This document shows positions 1 to 6,881 of a stretch of DNA of 64,000 nt, piece after piece. The stretch is from a virus: positions 26,357 through 90,356 of the IMG/VR virus record IMGVR_UViG_3300009375_000001. One strand, given 5' to 3'. A program made the position numbers and the translations under genes. A model generated the notes under the pieces. That model was not told the DNA's origin. It was given only the letters and a program-made list of their open reading frames with translations, and searched no databases. Position 1 is the stretch's first letter. Each line of letters begins with the position of its first letter.

Positions 1-156
1 TTATTTTAATTATTTAGCCATTACACGTTGGCATCAAATTACAGACCTCAATCTAATTACGTTTAAGATATTATAGTCTGCTCACTTCACTTTCGCTACT
101 ATCCTAGTTTTCACGTTCTAGGCAGAATTTGTATTTATATGTGTAATTTTCAATAT
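1..156 (-). other. Non-coding leader for a gene left of the window
   Basis: All three minus-strand frames are stopped by TAA codons within the last 18 nt before base 1, so no gene enters from here. The sigma-70 and late promoters at 157-185 and 132-139 both point left, so transcripts carry at least 130 nt of leader. Short inverted repeats are visible (CCTAG/CTAGG at about 103-122). No tRNA cloverleaf was found. It may be a structured leader or a small RNA. Confidence 0.35.
132..139 (-). promoter_or_regulatory. T4-type late promoter box
   Basis: TATAAATA on the minus strand, just downstream of the sigma-70 promoter, so the unseen left gene can be read both early and late. Confidence 0.6.
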
Positions 157-185
157 ATTATACACTATACTTATACAAAAGTCAA
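157..185 (-). promoter_or_regulatory. Consensus sigma-70 promoter, leftward
   Basis: On the minus strand TTGACT (180-185), a 17-bp spacer and TATAAT (157-162). This is a near-perfect host promoter for the gene beyond the left edge. A late box lies 18 nt further downstream. Confidence 0.8.
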
Positions 186-190
186 GCGAT

Positions 191-493
191 TTATGTGATT
201 ATTTTCTGACTTGGTAGATCAATTGGAGAAAACATACTTTGATATTGTTCTGCGATTTGTGGGTTTGCTTCTGCAATGAATAAAATGTCTTGAAGTGCTA
301 AATGTATAATATTGTCCTTACAACTCATTAAAAATGGTGTAAATCCTAATTGTGCGCCCTGGTCATCGTGGGATACTACACCAATCGTCTGTGGGTCTTT
401 GATAGTGATTGCCATATTTTCTTCATTCATTTCAATTAGGTCACAAATAACTTCTGTGCCTGTATGTTTCATATGTACTACTGATATATTCAT
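191..493 (-). CDS. Small conserved phage protein, Sm-like-sized, function unknown
   Basis: This is a 100-residue protein with no cysteine cluster, signal peptide or membrane segment. Its N-terminal half alternates short beta-strand-like stretches (VICDLIEM, AITIKD, TIGVV). That resembles the short Sm-like-fold proteins commonly annotated in marine T4-like phages, but the resemblance is general and no function follows from it. Its ATG overlaps the uvsW stop codon as ATGA, and an AAGGAG ribosome site lies about 10 nt upstream, so it is translationally coupled to uvsW in the uvsY-uvsW operon. It is the last gene of that operon; a sigma-70 promoter for the next gene to the left starts just beyond its stop. 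Confidence 0.6.
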   Translation of the reverse strand: MNISVVHMKHTGTEVICDLIEMNEENMAITIKDPQTIGVVSHDDQGAQLGFTPFLMSCKDNIIHLALQDILFIAEANPQIAEQYQSMFSPIDLPSQKIIT

Positions 494-1968
494 AATTTAA
501 TGCTCCTTAGTTTGTAATCAAATTTTTCTGTGTTATAAATTTTTACCCTTTCAATGAAATGTTTCAATGAAAAGTTTTTGTGTTTCTTCCAAGACAAATC
601 GTCACTCAAATCAAATAACGTTGCTACTTCCTTTCCTTCAGATTTTCGTAAACCTCTACCAACCGATTGTAAATTCCTAATACGGGATTTACTAGGATGA
701 GCAAAAATAATGTTATGAAGATTGCGAATATTGATACCAGTAGAATAAGTCCCATATGAAGCGACGATAATAGCATTTGTACTACTCTCGGTGATTGCTC
801 GTATTTCCTCACGAACATCGACTCCAACGTTTCCCGATACGAAAAATATTGGTCGTTCTGGTTCTTTCTTTTTAAGATATTCATATAACTTCTTTCCGTG
901 CTTTTCTACGAATTGAAATAACACTAATGTGTTTTTAGTTCTACTCAAAGACAAGTCACAAATAAATTTATTTCGTTTAGGGTGGTCAATCAACCAATCA
1001 ATTTCTTCTTGGTATGTTAATTGTTTTACAAATTTGCGTTCATCATCTTTATATTTCAACATGATTGCTTCAATATGTAATTTTGTAATTGTTTCATCGT
1101 CCATTAATTGTTTCGTTGTGATAACTTTTTTAACAGCACCAAACAATCCCTCAAGCACTAATTTATGCGTAGTTGTACCATCAAGTGTACCAGTAAAACC
1201 AAACTTATATTTACAATCTGTCATCTTAGTTAAAATAGACGTTAATGATTTTGCTTTGAAGTTATGTGCTTCATCACCAATAACACAACCAAATTGTTCA
1301 AAGAATGGTTTCTTTAATTTGTAAATAGATTGCCACGTTGTGATTACGATTTGTTTATCAGTTTCTTTTTCTTTGCCTGAATAGATTCTATGAACGTTGT
1401 CGTCAGAAAACGTAGGGTCTAGTTCAGAAGCATAATCAGCAAAGTCTTTGTATAGTTGTTCAACAAGTGATGTTGTAGGTACAATAATAAGAATTTTACG
1501 GTCTTGTTCTTTACGGTAATATTGTGTTAACCCATATATCATAAACGACTTACCAGATGAAGTTGGTGATAGTAAAAGTGCCCTATCGTTGTTAATTGCG
1601 TGATTAATGGCTTTTATTTGATACTCGTATGGTAATATAGGGGACGAATTAACGTGGGGATTTAACCCCTTAACGAAGTCCTCAGTGGATTTAAGGGTTT
1701 GAATAATGTGTTTTTTAGGGTATTCTAGTGTATATTCACGTCGTTTTGCAAACTCAATAATATAGGGTAAAAGACCTACATAAACCTCACCACCAAATAC
1801 ATTGAACAAACGTATTTTACCGTCCCATGCTCTAGCACGATATGCTGGCATAAATTTATAGCCAGGTACTTCAAATGTAAAGAAATCGGATAATTCATGT
1901 CCAATACCTGACTCACATTCTACATTTAAAAATACATCATCTTTGATGTGTACTACTATATCACTCAT
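490..1968 (-). CDS. uvsW: UvsW-like superfamily 2 DNA/RNA helicase
   Basis: The 492-residue length is close to T4 UvsW (about 500). Visible helicase motifs in order are the Walker A SPTSSGKS near residue 134, the DEAH box in GDEAHNF near residue 231, a motif III-like GFTGT soon after, and the motif VI stretch SVGRGLRKSEG near residue 436. The N-terminal 100 residues match the small DNA-binding domain that precedes the helicase core in UvsW. In T4 the enzyme unwinds R-loops and branched DNA, ending origin-dependent replication and supporting recombination and fork rescue. It lies directly after uvsY, which fits joint recombination-dependent replication. Identification is firm from motifs plus neighbourhood. 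Confidence 0.95.
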   Translation of the reverse strand: MSDIVVHIKDDVFLNVECESGIGHELSDFFTFEVPGYKFMPAYRARAWDGKIRLFNVFGGEVYVGLLPYIIEFAKRREYTLEYPKKHIIQTLKSTEDFVKGLNPHVNSSPILPYEYQIKAINHAINNDRALLLSPTSSGKSFMIYGLTQYYRKEQDRKILIIVPTTSLVEQLYKDFADYASELDPTFSDDNVHRIYSGKEKETDKQIVITTWQSIYKLKKPFFEQFGCVIGDEAHNFKAKSLTSILTKMTDCKYKFGFTGTLDGTTTHKLVLEGLFGAVKKVITTKQLMDDETITKLHIEAIMLKYKDDERKFVKQLTYQEEIDWLIDHPKRNKFICDLSLSRTKNTLVLFQFVEKHGKKLYEYLKKKEPERPIFFVSGNVGVDVREEIRAITESSTNAIIVASYGTYSTGINIRNLHNIIFAHPSKSRIRNLQSVGRGLRKSEGKEVATLFDLSDDLSWKKHKNFSLKHFIERVKIYNTEKFDYKLRSIKL

Positions 1969-1974
1969 TATATA

Positions 1975-2385
1975 CTATACTTCACCTTGTGTAAATTTCA
2001 TAAAATCTATCGCATTCTTAATTGCAAAACCACGAACAGAAAACATTTTACAAATCTCTTCTAAATACTTAACCATTTCTTCTTGCATAACAACACGTGC
2101 TTCTGCTTCAACAACCATTGGGTCTACTTTTACATATTCTTTAACTTCCCTATCTTTAAGTACATACTCATATGGATCTGGATCGTTTCCATTATAATAG
2201 TTAGTTCTACCCAATGATACTCTATATAGGTCGGTTTTTAATTTCTTTAATTTCAAACGTTCCCTTAAAAGTAATTTTAAGTATTTATTATGTTTATTTG
2301 GGGTTGCTAATGACTCTTTAGCAAGTACAGTTTCATTTATGTATAGGTCTTTATCGACCTGTTTTTCAAGTTCTTCTAAGTTCAT
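1975..2385 (-). CDS. uvsY: UvsY recombination mediator
   Basis: This 136-residue protein matches T4 UvsY in length (137) and pattern. It opens MNLEELEKQVDKDLYI, comparable with the T4 start MRLEDLQEELKKDVFI, and ends with an RGFAIKNAIDFMKF segment like the T4 C-terminus. UvsY loads the RecA-like UvsX onto single-stranded DNA coated by gp32. The start at 2385 is supported by the N-terminal match. A perfect sigma-70 promoter ends only 6 nt before this ATG, which puts the expected transcription start on the A of the start codon, so the mRNA may be leaderless. A weak AGG lies 5 nt upstream. It is followed after 6 nt by uvsW. Confidence 0.93.
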   Translation of the reverse strand: MNLEELEKQVDKDLYINETVLAKESLATPNKHNKYLKLLLRERLKLKKLKTDLYRVSLGRTNYYNGNDPDPYEYVLKDREVKEYVKVDPMVVEAEARVVMQEEMVKYLEEICKMFSVRGFAIKNAIDFMKFTQGEV

Positions 2386-2391
2386 ATACCT

Positions 2392-2420
2392 ATTATACCA
2401 TAATATATTAAAAAAGTCAA
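2392..2420 (-). promoter_or_regulatory. Consensus sigma-70 promoter of uvsY-uvsW
   Basis: TTGACT (2415-2420), a 17-bp spacer, TATAAT (2392-2397). The -10 box ends 6 nt before the uvsY ATG at 2385, so the expected +1 is the A of the start codon. This fits early or middle expression of recombination genes by host polymerase. Confidence 0.8.
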
Positions 2421-2423
2421 ATT

Positions 2424-2915
2424 TTAGGTATCAACTGTCATATAATCGAATTGTAGTGTTATGTCTGTTATTACCTCTTCTGCCTGATCGTTGTTAAATT
2501 GGATCTCGCCTAGAATAGTAGGAAATATATTATGAAATGTAAATACAGTATCTGATGTATTTTTATTGTTAGATAAAATATGCAAACTACCTGTAGTTCT
2601 TATATCTACTTTTGAGTCTACCCTTTTTGAAGTGTCTGGGTGATTAGTCATATTTATCCAGTTTAACAGTTCCATATAATTACTAAAATCTTCATCAACT
2701 AAGAATGTACACATTAATGGTGCATAAATCGTTGTAGTTGTTGGTTGGTATGTATGACCATGTATTGGATTTGGGATTGGTACTTCGTTTGCCGATATTG
2801 TTGGAATATTTGCAGTAGTCAACCAAAAAGTAGTGCCTGGAATTGCATTAATAACTAATTTGTAATTAGTTGATTTAGCAAAGTTAATTTTTTGTGGGGA
2901 TAATCTTTCACTCAT
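2424..2915 (-). CDS. gp19-like tail tube-fold protein (paralogue)
   Basis: This is a 163-residue protein of the size of T4 tail tube gp19. It has the family pattern: an N-terminal strand with NYKLVINAIPGTTFWLTTANIP, then a middle segment CTFLVDEDFSNYMELLNWI, then a C-terminal beta half. Similar small proteins in marine T4-like phages are annotated as tail tube or tail completion proteins. It is not the main tube protein, which is the 170-residue gp19 at 8433-8945. It lies alone between a terminator after gp23 and the uvsY promoter, with its own late promoter only 5 nt from its ATG. A role at a tube end or at the neck is possible but unproven. Confidence 0.65.
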   Translation of the reverse strand: MSERLSPQKINFAKSTNYKLVINAIPGTTFWLTTANIPTISANEVPIPNPIHGHTYQPTTTTIYAPLMCTFLVDEDFSNYMELLNWINMTNHPDTSKRVDSKVDIRTTGSLHILSNNKNTSDTVFTFHNIFPTILGEIQFNNDQAEEVITDITLQFDYMTVDT

Positions 2916-2920
2916 ACCAT

Positions 2921-2928
2921 TATTTATA
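2921..2928 (-). promoter_or_regulatory. Late promoter box abutting the 2424-2915 gene
   Basis: TATAAATA ends 5 nt before the ATG at 2915. T4 late transcripts start about 6 nt after the box, so the mRNA should begin at the ATG. Confidence 0.7.
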
Positions 2929-2950
2929 ATGTTTTATTTCATTGAATAAA

Positions 2951-2972
2951 AAACCCCCAATTAAGGGGGTTT
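2951..2972 (-). terminator. Intrinsic terminator after gp23
   Basis: An 8-bp stem AAACCCCC/GGGGGTTT with loop AATTAA. In the minus direction it is followed by a run of T residues. The same 22 bp occur at 23307-23328. Confidence 0.75.
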
Positions 2973-2976
2973 AACG

Positions 2977-2996
2977 GTTTCCCAAGGTAGGGGAAC
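2977..2996 (-). terminator. Second hairpin directly after gp23
   Basis: GTTTCCC/GGGGAAC 7-bp stem (one G-T pair), loop AAGGTA, lying between the gp23 stop and the main terminator. It may stabilise the capsid mRNA 3' end or help termination. Confidence 0.45.
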
Positions 2997-3006
2997 TTTT
3001 TAACTA

Positions 3007-4200
3007 TTACAGGTTAGTAACAGTAAACTTACGGAAGTAAGGGTTTGCACCAGCAGCACCAGAAGCAAATGGATTCATAGTAATTCCGTAACGAGTCTTG
3101 AAACCAAGACGTGGTTGGAAGTCCTCTTCACCAATTGATTTCATCAACTGTAATGGAACGTATGGGCAGTAGAACATACCAGCATCATACATATTTGAAC
3201 CTTTAAAACCAACGATTACTGAATCACTAGAAGCAAATTGGTCAACAAATACCTTAAACTTACCACCTAATGTACCAGCAAACACGTTGTCAGTAACGTC
3301 AGGTTGTGAACCGTTGTCAAGTGACATATTAGGTTCAGCAAGTGAAGAAGTCATATCTAGAGCAGATGCAACATCTGGAGATACGATTAACCAGTTACCA
3401 CGACCACGACCAGTGTTCTTAGCAATTAAGTTTGCTTCCTTGTTAATCTGTACAAGTAGTGACTTATAACGTTCACCACCCCAACGAGCACCACGGTTAT
3501 CAACTGCATCAGCAACGTCGAAAGTACCAGCAGTAGTAGTACCAGCAGTAGCACCAGCAGTAGCTTGTGAACTAATAGTATTGATAATCTCACGGTTGAT
3601 TTCAGCAAGAATTTCACCTGAAAGAATGTTACTTAATTCAGACTCAGCGTCTAAACCATGAATTGCTTTAAGGTCTTGTGCAAGTTCTAAAGAGTACTTG
3701 GCTTTAAGTGCCTTAGTTTTAGCAGTAACACTTGACTTTTCAATTGAGAATGACATCTCATTGTAAGTAGTTGCACCACCATCAAAACCACCAAGATTCT
3801 CACCTTGTGCAGTAGTCATTGCGTCAGCAGTACCATCGTCACCAGCAAAATCTGTATCTGGAGCACCTGCAGTAGTAGTAAGAGCTTCAGCACCAGTAGC
3901 GGCGTTACCAGTGTAATGAGATTTCATTGCAAAGATAAGACCAGTTGGACCACTCATTGGTTGTACACCAATTGTGTCATATGCCATAAGTTTAGGCATA
4001 GTACGACGAACTAATGAAATAAGAACTGGATCCCAGTTATCTACATTAGCACCTGTAACATTAGCTTCATCTAAAGCTGTCTGTTGATTTTCTAAAAGAC
4101 GAAGTGTAATAGCTCGTTTTGTAGCATCTTTAATTGCAGGTACATCTGCGTGCTCCATAACCGGCTCCCACTTATCTTTAATTTCTTCTGATAAAAACAT
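3007..4200 (-). CDS. gp23: Major capsid protein gp23
   Basis: The protein has 397 residues, clearly shorter than T4 gp23 (521). The N-terminus (KWEPVMEHADVPAIKDATKR, then ITLRLLENQQ) matches the conserved gp23 start, where T4-like capsids have a KW-P-LEH-D-P-I-D pattern. The tail RLGFKTRYGITMNPF is also typical. It assembles the head hexamers around the gp22 core and is matured by the gp21 protease. It has a good GGAG ribosome site (AAGGAGAAAAC) before the ATG. It follows gp22 and gp21 in T4 order and is followed by two hairpins that probably terminate transcription. No separate gp24 vertex gene is seen next to it. Confidence 0.97.
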   Translation of the reverse strand: MFLSEEIKDKWEPVMEHADVPAIKDATKRAITLRLLENQQTALDEANVTGANVDNWDPVLISLVRRTMPKLMAYDTIGVQPMSGPTGLIFAMKSHYTGNAATGAEALTTTAGAPDTDFAGDDGTADAMTTAQGENLGGFDGGATTYNEMSFSIEKSSVTAKTKALKAKYSLELAQDLKAIHGLDAESELSNILSGEILAEINREIINTISSQATAGATAGTTTAGTFDVADAVDNRGARWGGERYKSLLVQINKEANLIAKNTGRGRGNWLIVSPDVASALDMTSSLAEPNMSLDNGSQPDVTDNVFAGTLGGKFKVFVDQFASSDSVIVGFKGSNMYDAGMFYCPYVPLQLMKSIGEEDFQPRLGFKTRYGITMNPFASGAAGANPYFRKFTVTNL

Positions 4201-4231
4201 TTTGTTTTCTCCTTAATATTAACTATAAATG

Positions 4232-5329
4232 TTAAGCACCTAAGATGCTTTTCGTGGTTGTTGATGAAAGCGAATCAACGATGCGTTTCATAGAATCGCT
4301 CATCTCTCCGTCATTAGTGTTTACTTCTGTGTTACCTTCAGCAATTACTTCTTCTTTCTTTTCTTCAGAAGGAAAGTAAGTTTCCTTCAAAGTTTCTAAC
4401 TTTTCAGTATAAGATTCAGCGTCTTCAAATACAACACCTTCAGCAAGAGAATTTAACTTCTCTACTTGTGTCATAGTCAAATCTTCAGAAACTGTACCAA
4501 AAATTTCTTTAGCAGTTGCTTCATCTAAAGACTTACGTGCTTCAATGTTTTTATTCATTTCAGCATCTAACTCTTCTTTAAGACTAGCAATTTCATTTGC
4601 TTGTTCGTCAAGGATGTTATGTTTGTCCTCTGGAACTTCAATGTAATTTTCTGCGAATAATGTTTGTAGACCACCAACGAAACCTTCTAAGATTTCATTT
4701 TTAAGACCATTTTCAACAGCAAGTTTATTTTCTTCAACCCACTCGTTTACCATGTAGTCCAAGTAACCGTCTAACTTAGCAGTCACATCTTCTAAAAGTG
4801 CGTCTGTTTTTTCAGTTAATTCTGCTTCCATTTTTTCTTCGATAGCAGATAGGTTTTCTTTAACTTTTGCCTTAACAGCAGTTTCAAATACTAAAGTTGT
4901 ACGTGCTTTAAAGTCTTCAGTCAATTCTTGACCGTCGAATAATGCGTCCATATCTTCTTGAACGTCAACTTCTAATTCCACTTCTTCTTTAGCAACTTTT
5001 TTGTCTTCTTCAACTTCGTCGTCTTCGTCTGCATCATCAGCGTCTTCGTCGATGTCGTCTTTGTCTTCATCTTCGTCGTCATCTTCCATAACTTCACCAG
5101 AGCCAGGAATTACCTTTTTCTTTTTAGTTACATTTTTCGCTTTAGGTTCAGCAGCACCTTCTGTTACATCATCAGTATCTTCAGCAACAATTTCTAAATC
5201 GCCAGATTCTAATAATGCATCAACTTCAGACGCCTCAATTGAAGTATCAGATGTAGCATCTTCAGAAATATAAAATTCCTGTGCTTCATCTAAAACTAAC
5301 ATTTCGCCAGTTTCTGTTTTTAACTTCAT
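4232..5329 (-). CDS. gp22: Prohead core scaffold protein gp22
   Basis: This 365-residue acidic, helical protein lies directly before gp23, where T4 gene 22 lies. It is longer than T4 gp22 (269). The first 60 residues are predicted compact. Residues about 70-125 are an almost unbroken Asp/Glu stretch (EDDDEDEDKDDIDEDADDAD and beyond). The rest is coiled-coil-rich, with repeats such as EEKMEAELTEKTDALLEDV. In T4 the scaffold is degraded to small peptides by gp21 before DNA packaging. A late promoter box lies about 60 nt upstream. Assignment rests on position and composition, which are distinctive. Confidence 0.88.
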   Translation of the reverse strand: MKLKTETGEMLVLDEAQEFYISEDATSDTSIEASEVDALLESGDLEIVAEDTDDVTEGAAEPKAKNVTKKKKVIPGSGEVMEDDDEDEDKDDIDEDADDADEDDEVEEDKKVAKEEVELEVDVQEDMDALFDGQELTEDFKARTTLVFETAVKAKVKENLSAIEEKMEAELTEKTDALLEDVTAKLDGYLDYMVNEWVEENKLAVENGLKNEILEGFVGGLQTLFAENYIEVPEDKHNILDEQANEIASLKEELDAEMNKNIEARKSLDEATAKEIFGTVSEDLTMTQVEKLNSLAEGVVFEDAESYTEKLETLKETYFPSEEKKEEVIAEGNTEVNTNDGEMSDSMKRIVDSLSSTTTKSILGA

Positions 5330-5390
5330 CTTAGGTTCTCCTAATTATTTTTGATTATAATCTTCAATTAGTTTTATTTCTAATTACTAT

Positions 5391-5398
5391 TATTTATA
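5391..5398 (-). promoter_or_regulatory. Late promoter box for gp22-gp23
   Basis: TATAAATA about 62 nt upstream of the gp22 ATG, in the gap after gp21. It is the nearest exact late box to the capsid gene. Confidence 0.7.
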
Positions 5399-5428
5399 AA
5401 ACTTATTACTTTAACAAACAACAAATTA

Positions 5429-6070
5429 TTACAGTTTATTGATAAATTCATTGAAAATACGTGCTTCTAACGCCGTTAAACGGTTTTTGCTAGTTTTTTC
5501 AACTTCTTTTTTCATCTCTGCAATTTCTTGTTCTTTAATAATACCATTATCCCAAACCCATTCTTTACCTTCCATAATACCATTTACAAAGGCATCTGGT
5601 GCAGATGGATCTGCTACAATGTCAGCGGCAGTAGCAAGATAAAAGTCACCTTGTACTTCCTGAATTCCTTTCTTATTTGCTTTCAGTGTTCCCATACCTC
5701 TTGACGAAACACCAAGTTGGGCACCTTCATTAATAAGATTCTTAACAATATTTCCGTGTGGTGTATCTGTAATCTTTGCCTTACCAATATAATTTGAACC
5801 ATCTTTCTTTAGTTCTGTAATCATATGTGATACACGGTCAAGATTAATAGTAGGTCCATCAGGATGTCCTAACTCACCAAAAGCACGTTTCTTGTCAATG
5901 TATGTTTCTGTGTAACGTTTAACTTCCTTTTCCATAATAGAGCCAGGATAAACACGTCCGTTACGATTCTTCAAATCTGCTTGTAAAAACACACCTTCTA
6001 TGTATAAGTCTTTTCCTTTACCTTCTGTTAGGTAATTTACTTGCTCATTAATTTCAGATATTAGTCTCAT
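5429..6070 (-). CDS. gp21: Prohead maturation protease gp21
   Basis: The 213-residue length is that of T4 gp21 (212). It carries the family S77 catalytic residues in typical context: histidine in FGELGHPD at residue 69 and serine in GVSSRGMG at residues 122-123. The N-terminal block ends with NRNGRVYPGSIMEKEV, also typical. The enzyme cleaves gp22, the capsid protein and other core proteins during head maturation. It lies between the small core proteins and gp22, matching T4 order. Stop to gp22 start is about 100 nt and contains the late promoter for gp22. Confidence 0.95.
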   Translation of the reverse strand: MRLISEINEQVNYLTEGKGKDLYIEGVFLQADLKNRNGRVYPGSIMEKEVKRYTETYIDKKRAFGELGHPDGPTINLDRVSHMITELKKDGSNYIGKAKITDTPHGNIVKNLINEGAQLGVSSRGMGTLKANKKGIQEVQGDFYLATAADIVADPSAPDAFVNGIMEGKEWVWDNGIIKEQEIAEMKKEVEKTSKNRLTALEARIFNEFINKL

Positions 6071-6075
6071 AATTG

Positions 6076-6549
6076 TTATCCTTTATATGAAATAGATCGA
6101 CCACCACGACGTTTTCTGGCGGCACCCATTTTTCCACTTTTACCTGACATATCACCACCACCAAACTTTCTGTGACGTTTTTTCTCAAGTCTTTTGCGTT
6201 TTACTTTAAATGAAGATTTTCTTCTTTTAATCTTCATCTTCATTTTTTCTCTACGGTTACGACCTCTGTTACGACGTTTTTTCAACTGTGTTTTGTGTAC
6301 TTGTCTTTTAGAGCGTCCATTGAAACCACGTGCTTCTTCAATATCTTCGTCAGATACTAAAACGTATTCTTCACCCCCTATAACCCAAATGGCGTCACCA
6401 TTTTCTGCTTCAAATTCACCTTCAATATCTTCTTCAATATCAAGGTATTCGTCTTTTTCTTCTTCGGAAAGAGAATTCCATTCATCTTCAGAAAATGCAA
6501 AATATGTTTCCTGTGTAGTTTCTTCCCTTAAAGTATTGAATGATTTCAT
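6076..6549 (-). CDS. Bipartite acidic/basic head-region protein, unknown
   Basis: This 157-residue protein has two opposite halves. Residues 1-75 are acidic (EEEKDEYLDIEEDIEGEFE). Residues about 78-157 are strongly basic, with runs such as KKRRNRGRNRREKMKMKIKR and ending in a Gly/Lys/Arg tail. It lies between the 67/68-like core protein and gp21, the place of T4 gene 68, so a prohead core role is likely. The basic half looks like a nucleic-acid-binding, protamine-like peptide. Gp21 cleavage between the halves would release it inside the head, but that is inference. Base use is normal, and the short gaps to both neighbours fit a co-transcribed gene. Confidence 0.6.
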   Translation of the reverse strand: MKSFNTLREETTQETYFAFSEDEWNSLSEEEKDEYLDIEEDIEGEFEAENGDAIWVIGGEEYVLVSDEDIEEARGFNGRSKRQVHKTQLKKRRNRGRNRREKMKMKIKRRKSSFKVKRKRLEKKRHRKFGGGDMSGKSGKMGAARKRRGGRSISYKG

Positions 6550-6561
6550 ACTAACTCCAGT

Positions 6562-6873
6562 TTACATTGAACGTCTACATTTTTTATATCTTTCACGAGA
6601 ACGTGCTAAATCAGGATCGTTACTTGCCATTTCGCCATCAGCAACGTCTTCTTTATTCTTATCGTAAATTGCTTTTAAGTGTTTACATTTATCACGTTCT
6701 TCTTCAGTAACTTCTTCAACGTCTTCTTTCGCAAACAAAGTAGTTGCAATAGAACGTTTCATTGTGTCTAATTTGTCTGCAACACGTGATGCCAATTCAC
6801 TATTAAATGCACTTTTAAAATCATTCGCTTTTTTAGATCTTGCATATTTGATCATTTTTTCTAAATTATTCAT
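6562..6873 (-). CDS. Small prohead core protein (gp67/gp68-like)
   Basis: This is a 103-residue charged, helical protein immediately downstream of the portal gene, where T4 has genes 67 and 68. The N-terminus (MNNLEKMIKYARSKKANDFK, then SAFNSELASRVADKLDTMKR) has the same plan as T4 gp67: an amphipathic helix, a repeat of Ala/Glu/Arg residues, then an acidic segment. The T4 proteins are minor core components that help set head shape and are cleaved by gp21. Sequence similarity is limited, so the choice between gp67 and gp68 is open. The gap to the next gene is 12 nt. Confidence 0.6.
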   Translation of the reverse strand: MNNLEKMIKYARSKKANDFKSAFNSELASRVADKLDTMKRSIATTLFAKEDVEEVTEEERDKCKHLKAIYDKNKEDVADGEMASNDPDLARSRERYKKCRRSM

Positions 6874-6881
6874 AATTTCTC

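Noticed and set aside
1-130. tRNA gene
   Set aside because: Inverted repeats are short and no acceptor, D, anticodon and T arms could be drawn.
624-884. 86-residue open frame with a hydrophobic stretch inside uvsW
   Set aside because: It lies out of frame on the same strand within the conserved helicase core, with no ribosome site; it is a shadow.
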